Shown piece after piece: positions 1-7,878 of a DNA stretch of 22,497 bases. The stretch lies in the NCBI GenBank assembly GCA_037447655.1, contig JBBHKE010003583.1:16935-39431 (forward strand), in the 5' to 3' direction. The DNA comes from Zygnema cylindricum. Taxonomy: Eukaryota > Streptophyta > Zygnematophyceae > Zygnematales > Zygnemataceae. How positions within the stretch are numbered: the first letter of the stretch is position 1; each line of letters starts with the position of its first letter. Made by a program: the position numbers and the translations under genes. The notes beneath the pieces were generated by a model that did no database searches, was not told the DNA's origin, and saw only the letters and a list, made by a program, of their open reading frames with translations.

Positions 1-115
1 ACTGCAAACAGTCAATCCTACATCCGCTTTTTGCCTACGTTCAAGCCGTCCAAGGCATGAAAAAAAAAAAAAAACTGTTTTTTTCCACGTTTTTTGCGTT
101 AGATAAACAACTTAC

Positions 116-304
116 AGGTAGATAACGGAGATTAAACTGAAAATCGCACACGGAACCTACGGAATGTACGGAACCTGCCGAACTTGCATCCGTTTTTCGC
201 CTACATCCTAACTGACAAACGTCAAAGTAAGGCTCATAAGAACCGTCTTCTTTGGGTACACGATAAATCAATCCGAGGGCTTTGACAGAAAGATGCTGTG
301 AATC
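116..304 (-). CDS. Putative internal exon of an unidentified host gene
   Basis: A 63-codon open segment is preceded on the minus strand by a long T-rich tract ending TTTGCAG and followed by GTAAGTTG, so both splice signals are strong and the exon is phase 0 at both ends. The translation starts DSQHLSVKALGLIYRVPKED and contains three cysteines (DVC, LGC, SVC). A small internal repeat (SVHSVGSV) reflects repeated TTCCGTA units. I do not recognise the family. It lies on the same strand and in the same phase as the exons at 2148-2579 and 3272-3379, so it may be a later exon of that gene, across an intron of about 1.8 kb. That link is inference. A further acceptor-like TTTGCAG at positions 4-10 suggests the gene continues to the left of the window. 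Confidence 0.5.
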
Positions 305-837
305 CTGCAAATGTCGTTCAGAAGAAACAAACAAGAAAAAAAAAACAAAAAAAACAAAAAAAAAAAACAAAAACAGTCAAAAACTATGAAAACAAAATTT
401 ACGGAGAGATGTCATTTCTGCTTCTTTCTAAAAAGCTGAATGGAGAGATGTCATTTTACCAAAAAATGTAGATTTAGATGGAACAAATGATCGGAACATT
501 ATAACCTTGCAAAACCTTGACTATTCGTTGCATGCAAAAAAAATAAACTTTAAGACTTTTTTGTCTCAAAACATGGCAAACAGTAAACACAAACTTGTAT
601 ATTTGTAATTTCTCATAAGTCTACGGAAATTAGTGGAATTGTTGAACAAAAATAATATTATAATATTTTGCTAGCGAATTAAGTGATTATTGATCAATTT
701 TTTGGACAAATCATTGAACAAATTGTAAACAAGTTATTAAACAAATCATTATACAAAACGGGAATAGCTTTTGGCAAGAGCCAAAGAGTTGATGTGAGTA
801 TGTATTGTCACGAGTTGACGGTAAACAATATGAACTA

Positions 838-1054
838 CACCATTTATCGCTATTAGTGTTAATGTTTTTTCCGTCGTTTAAAACATCTTTTCTCCGTACA
901 CACTTGTCCGATTATTACATGGAGACCGCCAATCGGAAGATGAGAATCTTAGCTTTCAATTGCAACCGTCGGATCCATAATCTGACCAGCTTGTACGGAT
1001 AAAAGATGTCTTTAGTGGCAAAGAAAACATTAACACTAATAGCCATTCACAGTG
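838..1054. mobile_element. MITE copy 1, Tc1/mariner-like, TA target duplication
   Basis: A 217-bp foldback element flanked by TA at 836-837 and 1055-1056. The left end starts CACCATTTATCGCTATTAGT and the right end, reverse complemented, starts CACTGTGAATGGCTATTAGT. The inverted repeats run about 75 bp each and include a block near CTTTTCTCCGTACACACTTG. It encodes nothing. It is about the same length as the copy at 3488-3706 and shares its ends; the internal CGGTTGCGATTGAAAG-like block is inverted between the two, so the copies have opposite orientation. TA duplications are typical of the Tc1/mariner (Stowaway-type) group; the family assignment is inference. Confidence 0.8.
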
Positions 1055-1600
1055 TACCTTTGACTTTTTGCGAAGGGACTGATAACTAGGGACTTTTTGA
1101 TAACTATCGGTATCGGTGCTATCGCGATAATTTTTTTGCCGATACACAACACTAATATTTGGTATAGGTCCTCCTCCGATTTCAAATTTGTATTACAATT
1201 TCGTCCCTAACTTGTCGTCACGTGATTGATGTTGTGACGTCTAATGTCGTTTCGCATACAGAAAATATTCGTTACAGGATCTTGATAAAAACCTTCATTC
1301 TTTGTTATTTGTGTACATTTCCATATGATACTTTTATTCTAGTTCTACAACAATGTATGTTGTTCTTTTCATTGTTGACTATATTATCATGGTTTTCTAT
1401 GTGTTTTCGTAAAAACATATAGTAAAGTGAAAAAAAAATCACCTAATTCTTTGATATCACATTATTTTTTTACAGAATTTCAGGTGATATAAAGAACATA
1501 AGAGACAAAGAGATAAACAAAACAGTTTGAATTTTGACGAGTTGAGAGTTGAAAAGATGGTGAGGTTAAAGTTGGTATAAACAGCTAGACAATATGTTTG

Positions 1601-1626
1601 AACGTTTAAACAATTGTTTAAACGTT
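1601..1626. repeat. Perfect 26-bp palindrome
   Basis: The arms AACGTTTAAACAA and TTGTTTAAACGTT are exact reverse complements with no spacer. The palindrome stops abruptly at both edges. It lies in non-coding A/T-rich DNA inside the probable intron. It could be a foldback remnant or chance in AT-rich sequence; no function is claimed. Confidence 0.9.
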
Positions 1627-2147
1627 TCATAATTTCTGGTATACAGTTCAAACCCAACATTGAGTTGGTCCCTTCCCAAAAGTTATGGAAAAAAATTGTT
1701 CGTTTTTATACATACAGATGTCGACTCTTGCGCCCAGCCAAAACTGCTCTTGCGAAAAAACTATATAATAAGAAGGAGAAAAACAAATAAAAATTTCAAA
1801 CATTTTCTTGTTTTTAATAAGACTGCACTTGTGAAAAGTTTTTCCCTAAACAAAATTATTAAGCTGACTATTGCAGATTTTATACAGCTAAACCTGGCAG
1901 GCATACATAGAATTACGATCGGTCGTCGTCAAAAAGTAACCGAAGCTGCTTGAAAGCAAAAATATTGTTACAAAAAAACACGAACACAAACATATATTTA
2001 CTATCCAAATTTTGAAGGAAAAGTAAACAAACAAAAGCGTAAACCAACAAGAGACTAAGTAAACAAAATCAAAACAAACAAAAAGTGCACAAGGAACAAA
2101 AACTGCCAAAATACACAAAACTGCACAAAGTAAAAAAAAAAAAATAC

Positions 2148-2579
2148 CATTAATGGGTATTTGTCGAGGAAAGCCATTGCCTCCATCTCACCGACATCAT
2201 CTTCTTTTCCACGAGGTTCATTTCCAGGCACTCCAAGGAACTGAGAGAGATTTGAATCCCTAATTTCCCATCCACTTACAATCCACCCTACATCCGAACT
2301 TCGAGGGCCGAGGTAAAGGCTACGCCAAGAACGATCGTCGGAAAAATCGTGATTTTGAGTAGAGTTACAATTTGTATCCGACGGACATAATTTCACACCA
2401 TAAGCATAATGTAAATCAGGCATAAAAGAATCGCCTGTTTTTTCGTCTCTGTATCCGAAAGCCGAATTGGGCCATTTAACATCTTCGTAATTTGTGATAA
2501 TTTTTTGATTTTTCAGTTTTTCGGGAAGTAAGGGAAGACAGGCGGATAACATGGAATCGACATCGACATCCGGCTCAAC
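2148..2579 (-). CDS. Putative exon 2 of an unidentified secreted protein gene
   Basis: A 144-codon exon, the longest convincing non-transposon coding stretch here. On the minus strand it follows TTTTTATTTTAG and ends before GTATTTTT, giving phase 0 at both ends. It begins VEPDVDVDSMLSACLPLLPE and is rich in W, D, G and charged residues, with three cysteines (SAC, KLC, TNC) and motifs YAYGVKLCPSDTNC and GWIVSGWEIRDSNLSQFLG. Composition is unlike the low-complexity shadow frames around it. It joins in frame to the signal-peptide exon at 3272-3379 without any other exon being needed. I do not recognise the family. With the signal peptide, the likely place of action is the secretory pathway, cell wall or outside the cell. 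Confidence 0.65.
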
Positions 2580-2935
2580 CTAAAATAAAAAGAAAAACAA
2601 AAAATAACAATAAACAACAAAAATAAGGACAAAAACAAAAACAGAAAATTAAAAAAAAAAAAAAAATCAAAACAAAAAAGTAATGACGTTTTGTAGCTTT
2701 ATAAAGCAAAGCAAAAAATAGCTAACATTGATAGAAAGCAGCTATTCTTTTCTAGTGACAATAATAACAGACACTTCGAATGCCTTGAGAAATGACAAGT
2801 TAACCCTCCAAAAAACCTAAAAAGGGAGGGAAGGGAGGGAGGGAGGAAGGAAGGGAGGGAGGAAGGGAGGGAGGGAGAGAGAGGGAGAGAGAGGGAAAGA
2901 GGAGGGAGAGGAAGAGAGGGAGAGAGGGAGAGAGG

Positions 2936-2972
<37 letters not shown>

Positions 2973-3271
2973 GGGGGGAGGGAGGTAGTACACTTTCACA
3001 TCTGATTTAAAAAAACCATTAGTTATAATGTGCCAAAAAACATGGAAACAGTAAATTCAGTGACCCTGTATTGCACATAAAATGTATGCATTTTCTTGTC
3101 ATTCAATACTTACAACGAATATAATACGGGGTCACCGCAATTTTTCACATAATAGTTCTAAGAAAAATCGTATTTAACCGTGCGAAGCCTGAAAACAAGA
3201 AAATAAAACGTTCAATTTTTTTTTTCACATTGAGGGCATGAAAAGAAAATATCTCAAACAATAAAACTTAC
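2580..3271 (-). other. Probable intron 1 with purine microsatellite
   Basis: The stretch lies between a donor (CCA then GTAAGT, minus strand) and an acceptor (TTTTATTTTAG). It is phase 0 and T-rich on the coding strand. No exon-like stretch is seen within it. It contains the GGGA/GA microsatellite. Confidence 0.5.
2820..2989. repeat. (GGGA)n/(GA)n purine microsatellite
   Basis: About 170 bp with almost only purines on the plus strand, grading from GGGA/GGAA units into GAGA units and then a run of G. Translations such as poly-Ser/Pro/Leu from this tract are artefacts. On the coding strand of the host gene this is a polypyrimidine tract in intron 1. Confidence 0.95.
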
Positions 3272-3379
3272 TGGAGCAGGGGGCGTTTCGTCCGCCAAAT
3301 CCCAAGCCTGAGAAAAAGAAAAATCGATCGAAGCAAGAAAAAGAGACAAAAATAAAACTAAGTCAACTTTCCTGGCCAT
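3272..3379 (-). CDS. Putative exon 1 of a secreted protein gene (signal peptide)
   Basis: Thirty-six codons from an ATG in good context (GCAGCCATGGCC on the minus strand) to a consensus donor, CCA then GTAAGT. The peptide MARKVDLVLFLSLFLASIDF continues FSFSQAWDLADETPPAP. It has a basic start (RK), a hydrophobic core of about 14 residues and small/polar residues before AW, which is a classical signal peptide with likely cleavage near SFSQA. An upstream in-frame ATG exists (about 3451), but the inner one has the better context and places the signal sequence at the N terminus. The exon ends in phase 0 and matches the exon at 2579. The MITE at 3488-3706 sits about 110 bp upstream, in what should be the promoter or 5' UTR. 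Confidence 0.65.
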
Positions 3380-3487
3380 GGCTGCCAAAAAAAGAGGAGT
3401 TTTTGATGAAGAGAATACTGAAACAAAAAATAACAAAAGAAAACAATTCAATTATTTGCCAAGTGACTGTTTTTTTACGGTTCGCTA

Positions 3488-3706
3488 CACCGCGAATCGT
3501 TATTAGTGTCAAGGTATAAAACGCCAACTAAAAAAATCTTTTCTCCGTACACACTGGTTGGATTTCGTATCTGACGGTTGCGATTGAAAGATAACATTTT
3601 TAGCTTCTGATTGGTGGTCTCAAATTCAAAATCCGACAAGTGTGTACGGAGAAAGGATGTTTTAAGTGGCGAAAAAAAACCTTGACACTAATAACAATTC
3701 TCAGTG
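3488..3706. mobile_element. MITE copy 2, Tc1/mariner-like, TA target duplication
   Basis: A 219-bp foldback element with TA at 3486-3487 and 3707-3708. The left end starts CACCGCGAATCGTTATTAGT and the right end, reverse complemented, starts CACTGAGAATTGTTATTAGT, with three mismatches in the first 27 bp. Inverted repeats extend to about 75 bp. It is non-coding, belongs to the same family as 838-1054, and lies immediately upstream of the signal-peptide exon. Confidence 0.82.
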
Positions 3707-3783
3707 TAGATGCTTGAATCGTGCGAAATATTTCGTGTTTCACGCACGGAATGAGTGTGCCCATGGAAAAGTACAGTGATGGT

Positions 3784-4493
3784 CATAGTTGTCCCGTGCG
3801 CATAATACGCACGAAACGAAGGAGCGAATACTACGCACGATACGCATTTAACGATGAAAAAAATGTTATTGAATGCGTACCTGACTATTGACCCGTACAT
3901 TTTCGTACATTTTCGTACTATTTTCGTACATTTCACTACTTTTAGGGTGTTTGAGGAATTTTAGGGTACATTCTCGTGCGTTCTCAAATAGTTATGTTAA
4001 ACAGCCAGCTATTATTCGTACATTTACGTACAGTGTCCGTATTTTTTCGTACTTTTGACGGATATTATTTTGAGATTTTTAGGGTACATTTTCATACTTT
4101 TCCGTATATTTTAGTTATTCGGACTTACATTTTTCGTACATATACGTACGGCATCCGTATATTTCAGTACTTTTAAGGTTAGTGATGGGGGGATTTTAGG
4201 ATGTTTAGGGTACTTCCCGTGCATTTCGTACATTCCGCTAAATTACAGTACGGCTACATTAAATTATCCGTACTCCTATTTTTTTAGGGTACACATGTCG
4301 TACAGTGACGTACATTTCCGTATGCTTTTTTTTCGTACGTTTTTATGATTTTTTAAGGATTTTTAGGGTTAAGGGGACGGTTTTCGTACGTTTTCGTACA
4401 TCGTACAGCGAAAACTAACGAACGGTATGAAAGTAACGAATACTACGTAGTTTTCGGAAAAAAGTCGAAATCCGTACGAATAGGACAACTATG
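3784..4493. mobile_element. Possible non-autonomous DNA transposon with 11-bp TIR
   Basis: The 11-mer CATAGTTGTCC at 3784-3794 recurs as its exact reverse complement at 4483-4493, bounding 710 bp. No clear target duplication is seen beyond a possible GT. The interior is made of degenerate units around TTTTCGTACATTTT and TTTTTAGGGTAC, repeated many times, plus CGCAC/GTGCG runs near the left end. There is no coding sequence. The TTTAGGG-like words are scattered, not a telomere array. The short terminal repeat alone could be chance, so this is tentative. Confidence 0.4.
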
Positions 4494-6184
4494 GTTGCAA
4501 CTTAGGCAGTACGGCGCTAAGTTTTACAAGAAAACGACAGATAAAAGCCCTTACTTATGCACATGGGGACACACCCTTAGTCAATGATTTTCAACCGATC
4601 AAAAATTGTCATTTGCCCACCATGTACTTGCGTATCAGGTCATCGTGCAGCACAACTTTTGTACTCTTTTGCAGACGCCTTGTCAGTTACCACCTCATGT
4701 TTTTTTAGGGTTCCTGGTTTTTCGCGTGACGAATGAGCGTTTCCGGAAATAGTGTGACGAATGGGCGCCAACAAAAATAGCGTGACAAAGTGCGTTACAA
4801 GATTTCTTTTTGTGTTTTCGGTTAGATTTTTGAATGCAAGATTTCCGTTGGTTGACCTCCTGACACGTGTTCTCATCGCGGCTCTAATTTTTCTGTAAAT
4901 GGTGATGTACTTCGCGAGATACATCACATCGCGGCTCTAATTTTTCTGTAAATGGTGATGTACTTCGCGAGATACATCACATTTACTGAAGCTTTTGAAG
5001 CGAATGCTTCGCGAAAAAATATCCAACGGTCACTGCTAACTCCTAGCCTTTGGAGAATATTGGGAAGATTCTCTGTAATGTTGTTTCCTAATAAATACAA
5101 AATCGGAGAAGTGCGAATTTCTGTAAACAACCTCACTTTTCGTGTAATGGAAATTCACCCTAATAGCGATACACGGTGGATGAAGAAACTTGTCATGTGA
5201 CACGGCACGACTACCGTGACTTTAATACACACGTGTCGGATGTGTACTTTTGTGTTGTAAGCATGTTAATATGTTATCATTTTGCGACAGCGTGGTATGC
5301 TCCCCGTCGCTGTAGTGCTGCCACGTTCTGAAACAATGTCCACAACCAGTCCGGTAATTATATGAAGTACACTGCCTTCGATTATTTTCATTGTAAAGCA
5401 GATTGCACAGTACTGATATTTAGTCACAATCTCCAGTAGCCGTTATGCATATATTCCCGAGCATCGTTATCTGCAATCCGCAAATGTGATTGGACTGCTA
5501 GATCCTTCCTACTGCCTTCGTCAACCCTCCGCATTCGCCGCTGAATCTATCCAGTCAGACAATAACATTAATCGTGTTCATGAAACTGGCACATGTGACA
5601 TCTATTCCATCCGTTTATTCAAGGATTACTGGACGGCTAAGATGTGTTTGGCATTCCAGCTAATGTATTCGCTTACGTCATCCCTGCTTTGAGATTCTGA
5701 AACTGAATTATCGTGACCCCACATATGACGCTTACAAAGTACAATTTTTCGTACGGTTTATCACGGAATGACATCTCTATGCGAGTTTTTTCCCTCTTCT
5801 GTTCCAATTCTGTTTCGCTGAAAATTAACCAAACCCTAATTTCAAGTGATTTCAAACTTCCAGTATCGCAAATCGAACAGCTAGTATGAGATAACAAAAT
5901 CGGGCGTAGCTCCGTTCATTTTAAAGATACTACAACCGTCCGATCTAAAATTCAGTTAAGATCCGATCTGCACACTGATCAATTATCAAGTTTCGTTCAA
6001 CCGACACCCAATCATTATTAAAGTCACGCATGCAGGATTGGAATTCGGACGGCCACGATTCAAAGTCGGACGATTGAGATTCAAAACCGTGACAAGTCAC
6101 AGACGTACAGACGAACCAAAAATCAAGTACAAAATTATTTGTACGGAAATTGGAGCCCTAAGCGTACCAACAGCGAAAACACTA
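4494..6184. other. Intergenic stretch, no gene recognised
   Basis: Only short open frames without recognisable protein features are present. It holds the 53-bp tandem duplication at 4874-4982 and a pair of related GTGACGAATG-type words near 4727 and 4750. The 5' part of the LTR of element E should lie towards the right of this stretch, but I could not fix its start. Confidence 0.5.
4874..4982. repeat. 53-bp tandem duplication with inner palindrome
   Basis: Two identical copies, at 4874-4926 and 4927-4979, with the repeat continuing three bases into a third. Each unit contains GTGATGTA, then CTTCGCGAGA, then TACATCAC: an 8-bp inverted repeat whose spacer itself holds TCGCGA. No mismatch is seen between the copies, so the duplication is young or kept identical. 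Confidence 0.95.
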
Positions 6185-6366
6185 TCTCTTCCTCTCCCCC
6201 TCTTACCACGAACCAGAGTAAAATCTTTCCCTCCCTCCCTCCCTCCCTCCCTCCTCACACCTCTCTACCTATCCCTCAGCCATGGCTTCCCTCTCCCTCT
6301 CCCTCTCTTCCTCCCTCTCCTCCCTCTCCTCCCTCACCCCTCTCCCTTCCTCCCTCCGCTCCTCCC
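6185..6366. repeat. C/T-rich (CCCT/CCTCC)n low-complexity tract
   Basis: About 180 bp of nearly pure pyrimidine on the plus strand, the mirror in composition of the purine tract at 2820-2989. The long open frames across it (poly Pro/Ser/Leu) are artefacts. It lies just upstream of the recognisable LTR end of element E and may be part of that LTR. Confidence 0.9.
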
Positions 6367-6446
6367 CCAAACCTTGTTAATCTGAGGAGGTGCACGTGGT
6401 CCTAGGAATCTTCTTAGTCACTCGAAATGTCAGATCAAGGTCAACA
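6367..6446 (+). mobile_element. 3' end of the LTR of copia element E (partial)
   Basis: The sequence ends ...GTCAACA directly before the initiator-tRNA primer site of E, as an LTR should end in CA. It shares TGCACGTGGTC (6391-6401) with the same part of LTR A (7734-7744). It is otherwise diverged and shorter, so E belongs to a related but separate lineage. The left limit of this LTR could not be placed. Confidence 0.45.
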
Positions 6447-6460
6447 AGTCATGGGCCCGC
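6447..6460 (+). promoter_or_regulatory. Primer-binding site of element E (half-tRNA type)
   Basis: AGTCATGGGCCCGC resembles the A and C sites (GGTTATGGGCCCACC and AGTTATGGGCCCAACC) with a few changes. It matches the complement of the initiator tRNA-Met anticodon arm around the CAU anticodon. Its ATG is the start of the gag reading frame of E, although in E another in-frame ATG lies upstream at 6427. Confidence 0.6.
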
Positions 6461-6811
6461 TTGGCGCCCTTGATAAGTTTGAAGGTTCAAATTTCAGCTA
6501 TGGAGGTGTCGACCAAGGCGCCTCTTGAGGAGAGAAACTGCTTAGGAATTCTTACCAAGGCAGAGACGCGTCCAACTCCTGCGAATGCAAACACTGTGAA
6601 AATAGATGAGACAAAAGCGATGAAATATTGGGACATGCGGGAGATTAGAGCCAAAAATTGCTTGATTCGTGGGTTGGTTGACAACCAGCTGAGAAATGTG
6701 ACGAGACTCAAAACTTTAGTAGAGTTTTCGGAATCCCTAAAAGCAACACACAAACTCTCAAGTATGACAGCAAGAATCAAGCTCGGAAAGACACTCATGA
6801 CGACTGTCTAC
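6451..6811 (+). pseudogene. Element E gag, N-terminal fragment, broken
   Basis: The frame opens MGPLGALDKFEGSNFSYG, with the F-x-G motif of copia gag (UBN2-type) at residue 10, exactly the spacing seen in A and C. After this the frame is lost. A second frame resumes with ETKAMKYWDMREIRAKNCLI and RLKTLVEF, matching the W-x(4)-A-x(2)-x-I region of copia gag. The fragment stops where LTR A begins at 6812. A therefore inserted into, or was joined to, the gag of E; the rest of E is not found in this window. Confidence 0.6.
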
Positions 6812-6894
6812 TGTAGAAATTAATGGTTTATTTTTAAGTATTTTATAGGTCTGAATAGAAATAAAGAAGCCAAGGCAGTCTACCTCTAACCTCT

Positions 6895-6939
6895 CTCTCC
6901 AACTCTCAAACTTGTCGCAATCACTGAAAAGTTGGAGAG
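6895..6939 (+). other. Conserved LTR stem-loop, copy in A
   Basis: The stem CTCTCCAACT pairs perfectly (10 bp) with AGTTGGAGAG around a loop containing ACTTGTCGCAATCACTGA. The stem sequence differs from the other LTRs, but pairing is kept. It is followed by self-complementary AGCCATGGCT at 6948-6957. Confidence 0.75.
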
Positions 6940-7023
6940 GAAGCTAGAGCCATGGCTACCTAGGCTATACTGAGGTTTACGGGAAATTTATATTAGTTAA
7001 GGAATTAATTACTAAAAGGTATG

Positions 7024-7105
7024 TGCCGGCGACAGGATTTGATCCAGGTACCTGCCGGCCGCCAGATTTTAGAAAGCCGGTAGCCTTAGCCGTTATGTCT
7101 AGAAG
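7024..7105 (-). other. Antisense tRNA-like module in LTR A
   Basis: On the minus strand the A-box-like TAGACATAACGGCTAAGGC is followed about 40 nt later by the B-box-like GGATCAAATCC (antisense at 7035-7045), then TTTT (AAAA at 7014-7017 on plus). GGATCAAATCC differs from the B-box GGTTCGAATCC at two bases, one of which looks like CpG decay. The cloverleaf is degenerate. Confidence 0.55.
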
Positions 7106-7390
7106 TAGTGTTACATAGTATATAGTACGATAATGATTTAAACAAATACACATAGGATAAATCATTTAACTATAACTGTTAACGGGATACATAGATATGG
7201 TAGTGTAAAATTACGAATTGCGGTACAGATAAGAAATCAATACTGCGCATTCATTTCGTAAGCGAAACAAATACCGCGCATGTATTTATTACGGCTACGA
7301 TCAAATGCGAGTTTAATCGGACGGCCGGAAATTCCGCCGAGATCGCGGAAGAATATTTCGACCGTTTCTGGGCATCCCCACATGTGATGA

Positions 7391-7396
7391 CACGTG
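7391..7396 (+). promoter_or_regulatory. G-box / ABRE core in LTR A
   Basis: ACACGTGGC contains CACGTG with the flanks of an ABA-response element. A second, CCACGTGTG, lies near 7455. Conserved in position among the LTRs. Confidence 0.6.
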
Positions 7397-7863
7397 GCGA
7401 TGTTACATTGGAGCGCGGCATCTCCGAGGATTAGAGGAGCGAATCCGGACATTCCACGTGTGGACATTTAGGCCATGTCGTACAATGTCCGTACATAAAG
7501 TACACCGACAACTGTACTTTTGCGTACGAAACTGTATTCTGATTGGTTCCATACATCAGTAGATAGAGTCTGTGAGAGAGATAGGACTTAGAAAAATTAG
7601 AAGATAGGATCCTCTCTCCCAGAGAGCTTTTGTACAAAAGGTCAACTTTGACCCTCCATAACTTACTGCTCAGGGGAGCAAATTCATAGATTCTTTTTGC
7701 TATCGACACAGGAGAGTCTAACCTTCACAAGGATGCACGTGGTCAGCGTTTTTGTCTGCCAGTGTGGCAGTTATTTTTGCTTAAACACAAAGGGGTCAAG
7801 ATTATCAAAGATGCTTCTTGGAAGCTGTCCACTCTGAGGACTTATTGAGGTCTTAGAGTTTCA

Positions 7864-7878
7864 GGTTATGGGCCCACC
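7864..7878 (+). promoter_or_regulatory. Primer-binding site of A, half-tRNA initiator Met
   Basis: GGTTATGGGCCCACC starts directly after the LTR-end CA and is the exact complement of the plant initiator tRNA-Met anticodon arm GGUGGGCCCAUAACC. Most copia elements in plants use the tRNA 3' end (TGGTATCAGAGC-type); an internal site implies a cleaved 5' half of the tRNA as primer, as known for Drosophila copia and yeast Ty5. The ATG at 7868 begins the gag frame. Confidence 0.85.

Larger units (their letters stand above)
305..2147 (-). other. Probable long intron carrying a MITE
   Basis: No convincing exon is seen here apart from one alternative. At 1913-1945 (minus) an AG acceptor opens eleven codons (LRLLFDDDRS, then TAA) in the phase left by the exon at 2148-2579, so the gene could instead end there. 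The stretch is A-rich on the plus strand (T-rich on the coding strand), as in plant introns. It contains a short direct repeat GGAGAGATGTCATTT at 403-417 and 442-456, AT-rich filler at 600-780, a MITE at 838-1054 and a perfect 26-bp palindrome at 1601-1626. Confidence 0.4.
6812..7863 (+). mobile_element. 5' LTR of copia element A (1052 bp)
   Basis: Begins TGTAGAAATT (TGTTGAAAT in sister copies) and ends GAGTTTCA just before the primer site. The boundary rule comes from solo LTR D, whose ends are fixed by a target duplication. Order of parts: stem-loop at 6895-6939, palindrome AGCCATGGCT at 6948-6957, antisense tRNA-like module near 7024-7105, G-box at 7391-7396, a GTAC-rich block, hairpin CTCTCCCAGAGAG near 7613-7625, a decayed TATA region, hairpin GGTCAACTTTGACC at 7640-7653, and U5. 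It differs clearly from LTR B at the other end of the same array, so the two are not a pair from one insertion. Bases 6807-6811 are TCTAC, not matched after 13926. Confidence 0.85.

Noticed and set aside
41-370. A single 109-residue minus-strand ORF as a complete protein
   Set aside because: Both ends are poly-Phe from poly-A tracts; only the middle (116-304), bounded by splice sites, looks coding.
2055-2147. C-terminal Phe-rich tail of the minus-strand frame after the exon at 2148
   Set aside because: It is T-rich intron sequence after a GT donor; composition changes abruptly.
2817-2999. Ser/Leu/Pro-rich ORF
   Set aside because: Pure translation of the GGGA/GA microsatellite.
3940-4380. 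Interstitial telomere repeat (TTTAGGG)
   Set aside because: The word occurs singly in varied contexts, mostly followed by TAC; no tandem array.
5486-5692. 68-residue plus-strand ORF as a gene
   Set aside because: No domain, splice or start signals, and it lies in unremarkable intergenic DNA.
6038-6405. Two Pro/Leu/Ser-rich plus-strand ORFs
   Set aside because: Translations of the CCCT-rich tract without domain features.
6895-6960. Hammerhead or other known ribozyme in the LTR start (as in retrozymes)
   Set aside because: No CTGATGA and GAAA core, and the conserved loop fits no ribozyme I know.
7770-7863. LTR end at TGCCA (about 7770) with the primer site just after
   Set aside because: The target duplication of solo LTR D shows the LTR continues to GAGTTTCA, and only there does a real primer site follow.
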